Assembly: GCA_001940855.1 (NCBI GenBank)
Contig: MSGS01000045.1
Span: 1-64,000, forward strand
Reading direction: 5' to 3'
DNA: 64,000 nucleotides
DNA from: Christensenellaceae bacterium Phil1
GTDB lineage: Bacteria; Bacillota; Clostridia; Christensenellales; CAG-138
Shown here: positions 49,154 to 57,780 of the stretch, one piece after another
Numbering within the stretch: the first letter of the stretch is position 1
Layout of the letters: each line of letters opens with the position of its first letter
Position numbers and translations under genes: made by a program
The notes under the pieces: generated by a model
Database searches by the model: none
What the model was told of the DNA's origin: nothing
The model's input: only the letters and a program-made list of their open reading frames with translations

Positions 49154-51063
49154 ATTGCAACTCCTACCGAGCAGCATTTGGCCTTGGCGCATTGCGCGCT
49201 GACCTGCTCGGCGTTTTTGTTTACCTCTTCAGGCCTTCTGAACGTGGGCACCAGCTTATGCAGCGAGGCAAGTATTTCTTCGTTATTGCCAAGTGCAACC
49301 GTCGCTTTCAGCTCATCCAGCCTGCGCTTCATCATTTCCTCGTCCACAGCAGGGCGTTCCTCAACGAATATCTTTTCGTTTTCGGTTTTGTGCAGATTGT
49401 CGTTGGACATCAGCAGCTCCTCATAAAGCTTCTCGCCCGGCCTGAGCCCCACTTCTTTTATTTCTATGTCCCTTCCAGGAACGTAGCCCGAAAGTCTTAT
49501 CAGCTTGTCCGCCAAATCAGCTATTCTCACCGGCTCGCCCATGTCCAGCACGAAAACCTCTCCCCTGTGCGCAAAGGTGCCGGCCTCAAGCACCAGCTGC
49601 GCCGCCTCCGGTATCGTCATGAAATAGCGTATTATGCGCCTGTCCGTTATCGTTACCGGCCCGCCGTAGGCTATCTGCTTCTTAAAAAGCGGTATTACGG
49701 AGCCGTTTGAGCCAAGCACGTTGCCGAAGCGCACCGCGGCGAACTCCGTCTCTCCACCGTTTAAGGATTGCAGCACCTGTTCGCACAGGCACTTTGTTGC
49801 CCCCATAACGTTTGTCGGGTTCACGGCCTTGTCCGTTGATATCAGCACGAACTTTTCCGTGCCGAACTCACGCGCGGTGCAGGCGGCGTTATATGTGCCG
49901 AAAACGTTATTCTTTATGGCTTCGCCCGGGCAGTCCTCCATAAGCGGAACGTGCTTATGCGCCGCCGCGTGCAGCACAAGCTGCGGACGGTATTTTGCAA
50001 ATATCTGCTCCATGCGCGCCTTGTCACGCACGGATGCTATTTCAACGCTCAGCGGAAAATCCCGCCCGTAAAGATGCACAAGATCGTTTTGCAATTCATA
50101 CGTCGTGTTCTCCTCAATGTCCAGTATTATCAGCCTTTTCGGCCCCTGCGCCGCTATCTGGCGGCAAAGCTCGGATCCTATCGAACCGCCTCCGCCCGTT
50201 ACCAGCACCACCTTGCCGCGCACGAATTCATTCACGCGCTGGTTGTCAAGCTTTATCGGTTCGCGGCCCAGCAAATCCTCTATCTGCACTTCCCTCATGC
50301 CGGAAGAAAGGCTCTTTTTGCCGGAAGCATCGCCCTCAACCTGCGTAACAGGGTCGCCCAGTATATGCACGCGGCAGCGCGTGTTTGCGCATATGTCCAG
50401 TATTTCGCGTTTTCTTTCAGTCGTAGTGTTGTTTATGGCCAGTATTATGTCCGTAACGGGCGTGTTTGCAAGCAGCTCAACCGTGTTGTCAATCGGCCCT
50501 ATAACGCTCACGCCGTGTATGCGCTTGCGCTGCTTTTCGCGCGAATCGTCAATAAGGCAATACGGCTTATATGTGCCGTACACGTTGTCGTTCAATTCGC
50601 CAAGCAGCGCCACGCCCGCGCTGCCCGCGCCTATTATGGCGGTGTAGCGCTGCGCGCCCGCGCCTATGCTTGTCACCCTGCGCCTGTATTTGCGATATAA
50701 AAATCTTATGGCAAGCATGGCTATAAGCGCAAGCGCCGTGCCTTTGAGCGCCTCGCTTATCCAAATGAAGCTGGTGCTAAGTATTATATTTACCGCAGAG
50801 TACAGCAAAAAGCCGCAGCCCATGCCCTTGAGCAGCGTAAGATATTCCTGGCTTTCGGCATAGCGCCACAGCGTATCATACGTTTTGAACCAAAGTTGAA
50901 AGACAAGCACGCATACCGTAAGCAAGCCGATATGCATTACCAAATTGTAAAGCTGGATGTTTCCATCCGTCAGATAGCTGAAGAACATGGCAAAATTGAA
51001 GAAAAAAATCAAGCACACATCCATCAGCAGCACGACAAGACCCCTGTAACGCGATCTCGACAC
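49150..51063 (-). CDS. Membrane-bound nucleoside-diphosphate-sugar dehydratase/epimerase (CapD/FlaA1-like)
   Basis: A 637-residue polysaccharide-biosynthesis enzyme: four N-terminal helices (to about residue 115), a CoA-binding-like Rossmann domain with IIGAGSAGVALL, and an SDR domain with VLVTGGGGSIGSELCRQ and a catalytic YxxxK-type region replaced by STDKAVNPTNVMGATK as in 4,6-dehydratases. It probably converts UDP-GlcNAc to a 4-keto-6-deoxy sugar. GTG start at 51063 after GGGAGG. First gene of the envelope operon. Confidence 0.93.
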   Translation of the reverse strand: MSRSRYRGLVVLLMDVCLIFFFNFAMFFSYLTDGNIQLYNLVMHIGLLTVCVLVFQLWFKTYDTLWRYAESQEYLTLLKGMGCGFLLYSAVNIILSTSFIWISEALKGTALALIAMLAIRFLYRKYRRRVTSIGAGAQRYTAIIGAGSAGVALLGELNDNVYGTYKPYCLIDDSREKQRKRIHGVSVIGPIDNTVELLANTPVTDIILAINNTTTERKREILDICANTRCRVHILGDPVTQVEGDASGKKSLSSGMREVQIEDLLGREPIKLDNQRVNEFVRGKVVLVTGGGGSIGSELCRQIAAQGPKRLIILDIEENTTYELQNDLVHLYGRDFPLSVEIASVRDKARMEQIFAKYRPQLVLHAAAHKHVPLMEDCPGEAIKNNVFGTYNAACTAREFGTEKFVLISTDKAVNPTNVMGATKCLCEQVLQSLNGGETEFAAVRFGNVLGSNGSVIPLFKKQIAYGGPVTITDRRIIRYFMTIPEAAQLVLEAGTFAHRGEVFVLDMGEPVRIADLADKLIRLSGYVPGRDIEIKEVGLRPGEKLYEELLMSNDNLHKTENEKIFVEERPAVDEEMMKRRLDELKATVALGNNEEILASLHKLVPTFRRPEEVNKNAEQVSAQCAKAKCCSVGVAI

Positions 51064-51115
51064 AAGTTTCCCCTCCCTGTGACTGCGCAATGCGCCTATT
51101 ATGCGATTATTCTAC

Positions 51116-51144
51116 ATTATATCAGCCCGTTTGCGCTAAGTCAA
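51116..51144 (-). promoter_or_regulatory. Promoter of the envelope operon
   Basis: TTGACT (51139-51144), 17-base spacer, TATAAT (51116-51121). Faces the galE promoter. Confidence 0.85.
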
Positions 51145-51152
51145 ACCGCACG

Positions 51153-51181
51153 TTGTGCCTGCGCGCATGTTTTGATATAAT
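51153..51181 (+). promoter_or_regulatory. Promoter of galE
   Basis: TTGTGC (51153-51158), 17-base spacer, TATAAT (51176-51181). The -35 elements of the two divergent promoters are nine bases apart, so one regulator could control both. Confidence 0.75.
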
Positions 51182-51219
51182 ATCTGTACAAATAAGCAGT
51201 CAAGGGGGATTATATTATA

Positions 51220-52224
51220 ATGTCTGTTTTGCTTACCGGGGGCGCGGGCTTCATTGGTTCGCACATTGCGGTTGAATTGATAAACGCGGGGCTTGACCCC
51301 ATAATTGCGGACGATTTCAGCAACAGCTCGCCCGATGTTATCGATAGGCTTTATGCAATAACCTCTAAGCGCATACCGTGCTATGAGATCAACGTGGCCG
51401 ATGCTCCTTCGGTCAGCCGCATTTTTGAAGAAAACGCCATCGATGCGGTCATACACTGCGCCGGGTTCAAGGCCGTTGGCGAATCGGTAAGCGAACCTGT
51501 CAAGTATTATCGCAACAATCTTGACACCACCCTTACCATACTTGAGCAAATGAAGGCGCACGGGTGCGAAAACATCGTTTTCAGCTCCTCCGCCACGGTA
51601 TACGGCGGCAGCCACACAGCGCCCTTTACCGAGGACATGAGCGCGGGCGACTGCACCAATCCATACGGCAAAACCAAGTATTTTATAGAGGAAATATTGA
51701 AGGACGCCGCCTTTGCGGATAAGAGCCTGAGCGTTGTGCTGCTAAGATATTTCAACCCCATAGGCGCGCACGAAAGCGGCCTTATAGGCGAAAAGCCCAA
51801 CGGCATTCCCAATAACCTTATGCCGTATATTACGCAGACCGCCGCGGGCATACGCAAGGAACTGAGCGTGTTTGGCAACGATTACCCCACGCCGGACGGC
51901 ACGGGCGTACGCGACTATATACACATTGTGGACCTTGCGCGCGGGCATGTGGCTGCGCTGAAATACGCAGCGAATCACAAGGGCACGGAAATATTCAACC
52001 TTGGCACGGGCAAAGGCACAAGCGTGCTGGAGCTTGTTCATGCGTTTGAGCAGGCCAACGGCATAAAGATACCCTACCGCATGGCCGAGCGCCGCGCCGG
52101 AGACATAGCCACCTGCTACGCCGGAACCGAAAAGGCGGCGCGCATGCTGAACTGGCGCGCGGAAAAAACATTGCAGGATATGTGCCGCGACGGCTGGCGC
52201 TGGCAGCAGAATTGCGTAAAATAA
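51220..52224 (+). CDS. galE: UDP-glucose 4-epimerase
   Basis: Extended SDR of 334 residues interconverting UDP-glucose and UDP-galactose. NAD motif TGGAGFIGSH at residues 6-15, catalytic SSSATVYG and YGKTKYFIE (YxxxK), and the RYFNPIGAHESG segment are all canonical. It supplies sugar nucleotides, probably for the surface polymer made by the divergent operon. The ribosome site AAGGGGG is 11 bases from the ATG, slightly long. Confidence 0.97.
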   Translation: MSVLLTGGAGFIGSHIAVELINAGLDPIIADDFSNSSPDVIDRLYAITSKRIPCYEINVADAPSVSRIFEENAIDAVIHCAGFKAVGESVSEPVKYYRNNLDTTLTILEQMKAHGCENIVFSSSATVYGGSHTAPFTEDMSAGDCTNPYGKTKYFIEEILKDAAFADKSLSVVLLRYFNPIGAHESGLIGEKPNGIPNNLMPYITQTAAGIRKELSVFGNDYPTPDGTGVRDYIHIVDLARGHVAALKYAANHKGTEIFNLGTGKGTSVLELVHAFEQANGIKIPYRMAERRAGDIATCYAGTEKAARMLNWRAEKTLQDMCRDGWRWQQNCVK

Positions 52225-52238
52225 CGGTATTTTACGTT

Positions 52239-52266
52239 AAAATGGCGCTTCCTACGCCATTTTTTA
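52239..52266 (+). terminator. Terminator of galE
   Basis: AAAATGGCG/CGCCATTTT stem and TTTTTATT tail. A separate perfect hairpin, CGTAAAATA/TATTTTACG (52215-52236), overlaps the galE stop just before it. Confidence 0.9.
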
Positions 52267-52296
52267 TTGTTCACAGAATGTTAATATCCCTATTCA

Positions 52297-52325
52297 TTGA
52301 CACTTCTGCCCCTTTATTTTATTAT
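52297..52325 (+). promoter_or_regulatory. Promoter of the SH3-domain gene
   Basis: TTGACA (52297-52302), 17-base spacer, TATTAT (52320-52325); gives a leader of about 180 bases. Confidence 0.75.
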
Positions 52326-52332
52326 ATTTATA

Positions 52333-52500
52333 TCATAGTTGCTTCATAGCCCGAATGGGTGGGTTATGAATTTATTCACAGCAGTAGGTCAATAAACGCA
52401 GTGCAAAACAGAATATGGTGGACAAAAGCCACGGTTCGTGCGGAACAGGTGTTTTCGCTCCGGCCACACTGCACAGGCATAGTTTAACCAAATACTTTCA
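52333..52500 (+). ncRNA. Structured 5' leader of unknown class
   Basis: The leader has a CATAGCCC/GGGTTATG hairpin (52346-52369), then a domain closed by GCAGTG/CACTGC (52398-52403 with 52467-52472) enclosing GTGG/CCAC and CGGA/TCCG helices. No terminator precedes the ribosome site. It does not match the c-di-GMP, c-di-AMP, lysine or glmS consensus motifs I can recall. Candidate riboswitch or protein-binding element. Confidence 0.4.
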
Positions 52501-52514
52501 AAGGAGGTACCCAC

Positions 52515-53444
52515 ATGAAAAAGCATATTTCATTGATACTTGTACTGTTGTTCGCGCTTGCCGCGCTGCCGCTTGGCGTGCTTGCCGCGGGCAATGATTA
52601 CCGCTATGCCACGGAACCCGTGAACATGCGCACAGGCCCCGGCACGCAATACGACGTTATACGCGAACTGCAAACCGGCGAGCAGGTTGAATATCTCAAG
52701 CGTTCCGGCAAATGGGCAAGGGTAAAAAGCGGCGATACCGAAGGCTATGTTTTCGCAAAGTATCTCACGCGCGAAAAGCCCATCACCGCAGGCACGGTGC
52801 TTACGGCTAAAAGCGCCGTAAACGTGCGCAGCGAGGCAAGCACAGCATCAGCAAAGCTCGGTAAATTGCCCAAAGGCAGCCTAATAACGGTTATTGCCGT
52901 GCGCGGAAAATGGATAGAAATAAACTGGAGCGGCAGCACCGCATTCGTATACAAGAAATATTTCAAGCATCTTAATACGGCCGGTATATCCATGCTGTAC
53001 GCAGGCGATGTACGCACATTCTTTGAAACGTATTACAGCAGCGTATACTTTGGCATATATATCGATAAAGATAACGGCGGCAAGCTCGGCGTGCGCGTAT
53101 CATCCTCGGCAAACATAGCTAAAATTGCCGATGAGCTGAAGGCCACGGGCAAGGTTGACATGGCATATATAAACATTCAGCCCTCCAAAATGCCTTCCTA
53201 CGCCAACGCCGAATACATGCGCGGCATAACGCATAATATGCTCACAAAGTATCTTGAGCTGCCCGAGGAGCAGCGCGACCTTATCCGCCTCAGCTCTGTA
53301 AATTACGACCCGCAGAGCGATACGGTGATAGTTGAAATAGTGCAGCTTGACGCGGCGGCGCAGCAGGCCTTTGAGCAATACATAGCCAAGGCGGACTATA
53401 TCACGTTCCGCTCCGTAAAAATGCTTGCCGTTCCGCAAACCTAA
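52515..53444 (+). CDS. Secreted protein with two bacterial SH3 domains
   Basis: A 309-residue protein with a signal peptide (cleaved near Ala24-Ala25) and two SH3b repeats (about 30-85 and 97-153), each with the VNMRTGPGT or VNVRSEAST motif that binds cell-wall peptides. The C-terminal 150 residues are mixed alpha/beta with no catalytic motif I recognise. It probably stays at the wall. AAAGGAGG six bases before the ATG; long structured leader upstream. Confidence 0.88.
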   Translation: MKKHISLILVLLFALAALPLGVLAAGNDYRYATEPVNMRTGPGTQYDVIRELQTGEQVEYLKRSGKWARVKSGDTEGYVFAKYLTREKPITAGTVLTAKSAVNVRSEASTASAKLGKLPKGSLITVIAVRGKWIEINWSGSTAFVYKKYFKHLNTAGISMLYAGDVRTFFETYYSSVYFGIYIDKDNGGKLGVRVSSSANIAKIADELKATGKVDMAYINIQPSKMPSYANAEYMRGITHNMLTKYLELPEEQRDLIRLSSVNYDPQSDTVIVEIVQLDAAAQQAFEQYIAKADYITFRSVKMLAVPQT

Positions 53445-53456
53445 GCCGATGTGCAG

Positions 53457-53493
53457 TAAAAGAGCCGCAGGGGTTATCCCCCGCGGCCTTTTG
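53457..53493. terminator. Bidirectional terminator
   Basis: GCCGC/GCGGC and GGGG/CCCC stem with a TTAT loop, flanked by AAAAGA and CCTTTTG, between the SH3 and serA genes. Confidence 0.88.
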
Positions 53494-53513
53494 CTGTTGC
53501 GCTGTATTTTGCT

Positions 53514-54419
53514 TTACGCGAAGTTCTTGATTATGTCAACAATCTCCGCGCCTACGCGCTTCTGCGCCTCTGCGGTCTGTGCGCCGATGTGCGGCGTGCA
53601 GCTCACATGGGGATGGCTGTAAAGCGCATGGTTCTTGGCGGGCTCTTCGGCGAACACGTCGAGGCCCGCGCCGCGCAGCTTGCCGCTTTCAAGGGCCGCA
53701 AGCAATGCGTCCTCGTCCACGTTGTTGCCGCGGCTGGTGTTTATAACTATTGCGCCGTCCTTCATCTTGGCGATGGTATCGGCGTTTATCAGGGGCTTGC
53801 CGTCTATGCTGGGGGTGTGTACGGATATGAAGTCGGAATTGGCGAGCAGCTCATCCATTTCAACGTACTTCATGTTCTCGTTTTCAAGGCCTTCTGCCTT
53901 GAATATATCATACGCCAGCACCTTCATGCCCAGCGCCTGCGCCTTCGCGCCAAGCGCCTGGCCAATGCGGCCGTAGCCTATAACGCCCAGTGTCCTGCCC
54001 GCAAGCTCAATTCCCTTGTAGGCTTTCTTTTCCCACTTATCCTCGCGCATGGTGTGGCCGGCGATGGATATGAAGCGGGCAACGGAAAGCATATGCGCAA
54101 GGGCAAGCTCCGCAACGGTGTTGCTGGAAGCGCGCGGGGTGTTGCGCACATGTATGCCGTTTTCTTCCGCGTAAGCCACGTCTATGTTGTCCACGCCCAC
54201 GCCGCCGCGGATTATCAGCTTCAGCTTGCCGGTTTCCTTGGCCGCGTCAATTATGGGCTTGCGTACCTTGGTCGCGCTGCGCACAACCAGAATGTCGTAC
54301 TGCTTTACCTGTTCGGCCAACTCTTCGGGCTCGTAAAACTGCTCCACTACCTCGTGGCCCATTTCCTTCAGCGCCGCTATCGCGCTCTTATCCATTCCGT
54401 CGGATGCAAGTATCCTCAT
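53514..54419 (-). CDS. serA: D-3-phosphoglycerate dehydrogenase, short form
   Basis: NAD-dependent 2-hydroxyacid dehydrogenase that begins serine synthesis. At 301 residues it is the minimal type without the C-terminal ACT or ASB domain, so it lacks the usual serine feedback site. NAD loop GVIGYGRIGQALG (near 143), catalytic Arg in NTSRGNNVDE, Glu in LDVFAEEP and His in CTPHIGAQT. Fifteen bases behind serC in a two-gene operon; no serB is nearby. Confidence 0.95.
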   Translation of the reverse strand: MRILASDGMDKSAIAALKEMGHEVVEQFYEPEELAEQVKQYDILVVRSATKVRKPIIDAAKETGKLKLIIRGGVGVDNIDVAYAEENGIHVRNTPRASSNTVAELALAHMLSVARFISIAGHTMREDKWEKKAYKGIELAGRTLGVIGYGRIGQALGAKAQALGMKVLAYDIFKAEGLENENMKYVEMDELLANSDFISVHTPSIDGKPLINADTIAKMKDGAIVINTSRGNNVDEDALLAALESGKLRGAGLDVFAEEPAKNHALYSHPHVSCTPHIGAQTAEAQKRVGAEIVDIIKNFA

Positions 54420-54434
54420 TTTCGTTTCTCCTTA

Positions 54435-55523
54435 TTACTTGTTCTCGGCTTCAAACTTCTTCATGAATTCCACAAGGTATTCAACGCCTTCCATGGGCAT
54501 GCAGTTATATATGCTCGCCCTCAGGCCGCCGGTGGAGCGGTGCGCCTTAAGGTTGGACATACCGGCCGCAACGCTTTCCTTAACGAACTTCGCGTCAAGA
54601 TCCGCATTGGGCGTATTGAAGCGAACGTTCATCTTGGAACGGCTGCCCGGCTCTATCGTGGTGGTATAGAAATCGGAATGGTCAAGGCAATCGTAAAGCA
54701 GCGCGGCCTTCTTTTCGTTTATGGCCTTGCGCGCCTCAAGCCCGCCGTTTTCAAGCAGCCAATCCATTACCAGCTTGCATATGTAAATGCACCAGCAGGG
54801 CGGGGTGTTGTGCATACTCTTGGCCTCTGCATTTATGGTATAGTCGCACATGGTTGGGGTGATGGGGTTCACGTTGCCCAGCATGTCCTCGCGCACTATA
54901 ACTATGGTCAGGCCCGCGGGGGCAACGTTCTTCTGCGCGCCAGCATATATAAGGGCGAACTTGGATACGTCTATGGGCTCGCTCATTATGCAGCTGGACA
55001 TATCGGCGACCAGGGGCACGTTTCCGGTATCGGGTATATAATCCCAGCAGGAGCCGTATATGGTGTTGTTGAAGCAGATATGCACATAGTCCGCCTCGGG
55101 ATCGAGCTTCAGCTCTTCCTGGCGGGGAATGCGGGAGAAGCCAATGTCCTTACCGGTCCAGGCGATGTTTACCTTGCCGTACTTTTCGGCTTCCTTGGCG
55201 GCCTTGCCGGAGAAATTGCCGGTCACAATATAGTCGGCCTTGTGGTTTTTGTTCATCAGGTTGAGCGGAACCATCGCAAACTGAAGCGTCGCGCCGCCCT
55301 GCATGAATATTACCTTGTAGTTATCGGGGATGTTCATTACCTTGCGCATCTGGGATTCGGCCTTAACGATTATGTCATCGTAAGCCTTGGAGCGGTGACT
55401 CATTTCCATTACGCTCATGCCGCTGCCTTCGTAGTTGAGCATGTTGTCCCTTGCGCTTTCAAGCACCTCTACCGGAAGCATAGAGGGGCCGGCAGAGAAG
55501 TTATAGATCCTGTCGTAAACCAT
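54435..55523 (-). CDS. serC: Phosphoserine aminotransferase
   Basis: PLP enzyme of 362 residues giving phosphoserine from 3-phosphohydroxypyruvate. Start at 55523 (MVYDRIYNFSAGPSMLP) after AAGGAG by eight bases. Residues around the PLP Lys read YAGAQKNVAPAGL; the substrate loop is MSHRSKAYD, and C-terminal SNLKAHRSTGGLRASIYN is typical. Forms a serCA operon with its own promoter. Confidence 0.97.
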   Translation of the reverse strand: MVYDRIYNFSAGPSMLPVEVLESARDNMLNYEGSGMSVMEMSHRSKAYDDIIVKAESQMRKVMNIPDNYKVIFMQGGATLQFAMVPLNLMNKNHKADYIVTGNFSGKAAKEAEKYGKVNIAWTGKDIGFSRIPRQEELKLDPEADYVHICFNNTIYGSCWDYIPDTGNVPLVADMSSCIMSEPIDVSKFALIYAGAQKNVAPAGLTIVIVREDMLGNVNPITPTMCDYTINAEAKSMHNTPPCWCIYICKLVMDWLLENGGLEARKAINEKKAALLYDCLDHSDFYTTTIEPGSRSKMNVRFNTPNADLDAKFVKESVAAGMSNLKAHRSTGGLRASIYNCMPMEGVEYLVEFMKKFEAENK

Positions 55524-55586
55524 ATCTTTTCTCCTTAACACATAGTTATATTCCTTATGCCGGGCTAACCCCGACTTATATTGGTA

Positions 55587-55615
55587 ATTATACTCTTATT
55601 TTGTGCGCAAAACAA
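55587..55615 (-). promoter_or_regulatory. Promoter of serCA
   Basis: TTGTTT (55610-55615), 17-base spacer, TATAAT (55587-55592). No serine-responsive leader is recognised in the roughly 60-base leader. Confidence 0.7.
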
Positions 55616-55718
55616 GGCCGCGGAAGCATTTCGCCATTTCTTTGACAAATATATTATATCCAATGCCGTTTTAGGGCAAAAACAGCCGCTTTTTACTCAT
55701 TTACACCCCTTTGCGCTA

Positions 55719-55772
55719 TGGACAATACTCCGCTCATACTGTATAATAGCATTGCATATACATTATGTATAT
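55719..55772 (+). promoter_or_regulatory. arcA promoter with palindromic operator
   Basis: TGGACA (55719-55724), 17-base spacer, TATAAT (55742-55747). A perfect 17-base palindrome ATATACAT-T-ATGTATAT (55756-55772) covers about +3 to +20. It resembles an ARG box, so ArgR control is plausible. Confidence 0.65.
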
Positions 55773-55804
55773 ACAAACACTTTATGCATTTTTAGAGGTG
55801 GCGC

Positions 55805-57022
55805 ATGGACAGATTTGTAAACCAATTTTCCGAAATAGGCAAGCTTAACGCCGTTATGCTGCACCGTCCGGGCGATGAATTGAACCAAGTCACGCCGGAT
55901 TTTTTTGACGATATGCTGATAGACGATACGCTCTATCTTCCCGCGGCGCAGCGGGATCACGACCGCTTTGCCGAAATCTTACGCGAAAACGGCGCAGCCG
56001 TATATTATCTTAAAGACCTTTTCTGCGAAGTTATTGCGAACGATAAATTAAGGCTTCAATATATAGAGGATTTCTTAACCCAAAGCCCCATCCCCGGAGA
56101 CGCCGTGCGCGATGCCATACGCGCCTATCTTTTGCCCAAATCTCCAAGCGACTTGTTCGATGCCGTGGCCCGCGGCATACGCCCGCGCGACCTTGCTGCC
56201 ATTCCAGGCAACCGCATAGCGCTTGACGTTACCAATGTTTATCCGTTTATACTCGACCCAATGCCGAATATTTACTTCACGCGGGATACGTCCATGTGCA
56301 TTGGCGGCGGCATGGTAATAAGCAGCATGAGCATGCCCTCCCGCAGCCGTGAAACGCTGTTTACCCGCTATATACACGACTATCATCCCCTGTTCACCGC
56401 TTCTCCCGTGCCGCTGTGGTATGATAATGAGCAGCGGTATAATATGGAAGGCGGGGACGTGCTTATTCTCTCCGATAAGCTGCTTGCAATCGGCTGTGGA
56501 GAGCGCACGAACATTGCCGCGGTGGAAATGCTTGCCAACCGCGTTTTTGCGGAAGGGTTTGAGCGCATATTGGTTTTCAACAATCCCCGCTCGCGCAAGT
56601 TTATGCACCTTGACGTGCTGTGCACAATGGTGGATTACGATAAGTTCATAACCCACCCCTGCATATATGAAAAGCAGTTTGACGTATACGAGCTTACCGG
56701 CAAGCCCGGGAAGCTTTCCATTTCCTGCACTACCGATCCGGTGAATAAAATATTTGCCCGCTGCCTTGGCCTGTCCGCGGTAAAGTTCATTGAAATGGGC
56801 GGGGGCGATCCAATAATTGCCGCGCGGGAGCATTGGAACATGGGCTCGAATTCGCTCACGCTGTCCCCGGGCAACATTGCCGTATATGACCGCAACGAGG
56901 TTACTAACGAGCTTCTCATTAAGGCCGGCATAAAGCTGAATCTCGTCCCCGCGGGCGAGCTTGTGCGCGGGCGCGGCGGCCCCCGGTGCATGAGCATGCC
57001 CATAAACCGCAGTGCAATATAA
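55805..57022 (+). CDS. arcA: Arginine deiminase
   Basis: Hydrolyses arginine to citrulline and ammonia. The 405-residue protein has the catalytic Cys in GRGGPRCMSMPINR at the C-terminus, the His-Asp pair in KFMHLDVLCTMVD, and substrate residues in YNMEGGDVL and DPMPNIYFTRD. The usual partners arcB, arcC and the antiporter arcD are not adjacent, so it acts alone or with distant genes. GAGG ribosome site and a palindromic operator upstream. Confidence 0.96.
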   Translation: MDRFVNQFSEIGKLNAVMLHRPGDELNQVTPDFFDDMLIDDTLYLPAAQRDHDRFAEILRENGAAVYYLKDLFCEVIANDKLRLQYIEDFLTQSPIPGDAVRDAIRAYLLPKSPSDLFDAVARGIRPRDLAAIPGNRIALDVTNVYPFILDPMPNIYFTRDTSMCIGGGMVISSMSMPSRSRETLFTRYIHDYHPLFTASPVPLWYDNEQRYNMEGGDVLILSDKLLAIGCGERTNIAAVEMLANRVFAEGFERILVFNNPRSRKFMHLDVLCTMVDYDKFITHPCIYEKQFDVYELTGKPGKLSISCTTDPVNKIFARCLGLSAVKFIEMGGGDPIIAAREHWNMGSNSLTLSPGNIAVYDRNEVTNELLIKAGIKLNLVPAGELVRGRGGPRCMSMPINRSAI

Positions 57023-57024
57023 AA

Positions 57025-57075
57025 AACAAGGGAGCAGCCTCAACTCAGCTGCTCCCTGTTATTTTCTTTTTAATC
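57025..57075. terminator. Bidirectional terminator
   Basis: GGGAGCAGC/GCTGCTCCC stem (57030-57038 with 57048-57056), T-rich tail on the plus strand and A6 on the other side. Confidence 0.9.
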
Positions 57076-57780
57076 CTCGCCTTCCGCCATGCGGTAGCCC
57101 ACGCCCATCTCTGTCATAATGTAGCGCGGCTCCGCAGTGGAAGGTTCTATTTTGCGGCGAATATTCGCCATGTTAACGCGCAGTATCTGGTTGCCCTGTT
57201 TGGCGTTTGGGCCCCAAATATGCTTTATTATTGAATCATATGTAAGCACGCGGCCGGAGTATTTGCTCAACAGCGCCACTATTTTATACTCATTTTGGGT
57301 CAGATGCGCGTCTTCCCCGTTCACATATACGCGCCGCTTATCGTAGTCCACTTCAAGGTCGCCCGTATGAAAAACGCCTGTCTGCCGCTGCGCCTGCTCG
57401 CCTTCCCTCAGCTGAACATGCCTTAGCGCCGTGCGTATGCGGGCAAGCAGTTCGCTTGTGCCAAACGGCTTTGTAATATAGTCGTCCGCGCCCGATTCCA
57501 GCGCTTTCACCTTGTCCCGCTCCCTTGTGCGTGCGGAAACCACTATTATGGGCACATTCGACCAGCCGCGCACGTTTTCTATTATCCCCTGTCCGTCCAT
57601 GTCCGGCAGCCCAAGGTCAAGCAACACCAAATCCGGACAATGCGACGTTATAAGTATTATTGCCTCCGCCCCGTTGTGCGCAACCATTGTATCGAACCCG
57701 TTGGCCTGAAGCACCGCGCTCACAAAGCTTGAGATATTATATTCATCCTCTACTATAACTATTAGGTATTTATTGCTCAT
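57070..57780 (-). CDS. kdpE: KdpE-like OmpR-family response regulator
   Basis: A 236-residue regulator: receiver domain with phospho-acceptor in LVLLDLGLPDMDG, Thr/Ser in VVSARTRE and Lys in YITKPFG, then a winged-helix domain with LTQNEYKIVALLSKYSGRVL and VDxHIxxLRRKI-type RVNMANIRRKIEP. Closest to KdpE by pattern and by its KdpD-like partner, to which it is joined by a four-base overlap. The kdpFABC potassium pump is not in the window. Confidence 0.88.
   Translation of the reverse strand: MSNKYLIVIVEDEYNISSFVSAVLQANGFDTMVAHNGAEAIILITSHCPDLVLLDLGLPDMDGQGIIENVRGWSNVPIIVVSARTRERDKVKALESGADDYITKPFGTSELLARIRTALRHVQLREGEQAQRQTGVFHTGDLEVDYDKRRVYVNGEDAHLTQNEYKIVALLSKYSGRVLTYDSIIKHIWGPNAKQGNQILRVNMANIRRKIEPSTAEPRYIMTEMGVGYRMAEGED

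Noticed and set aside
52333..52500. c-di-AMP (ydaO) or c-di-GMP riboswitch
   Set aside because: The hallmark conserved segments of either class are not present; only the genomic context would fit.
53589..55538. A very long open frame (about 650 codons) on the plus strand opposite serA and serC
   Set aside because: It has no family similarity and lies wholly antisense to two certain genes. Biased codon use leaves antisense frames open throughout this window, for example also opposite oppA at 32677-34305.
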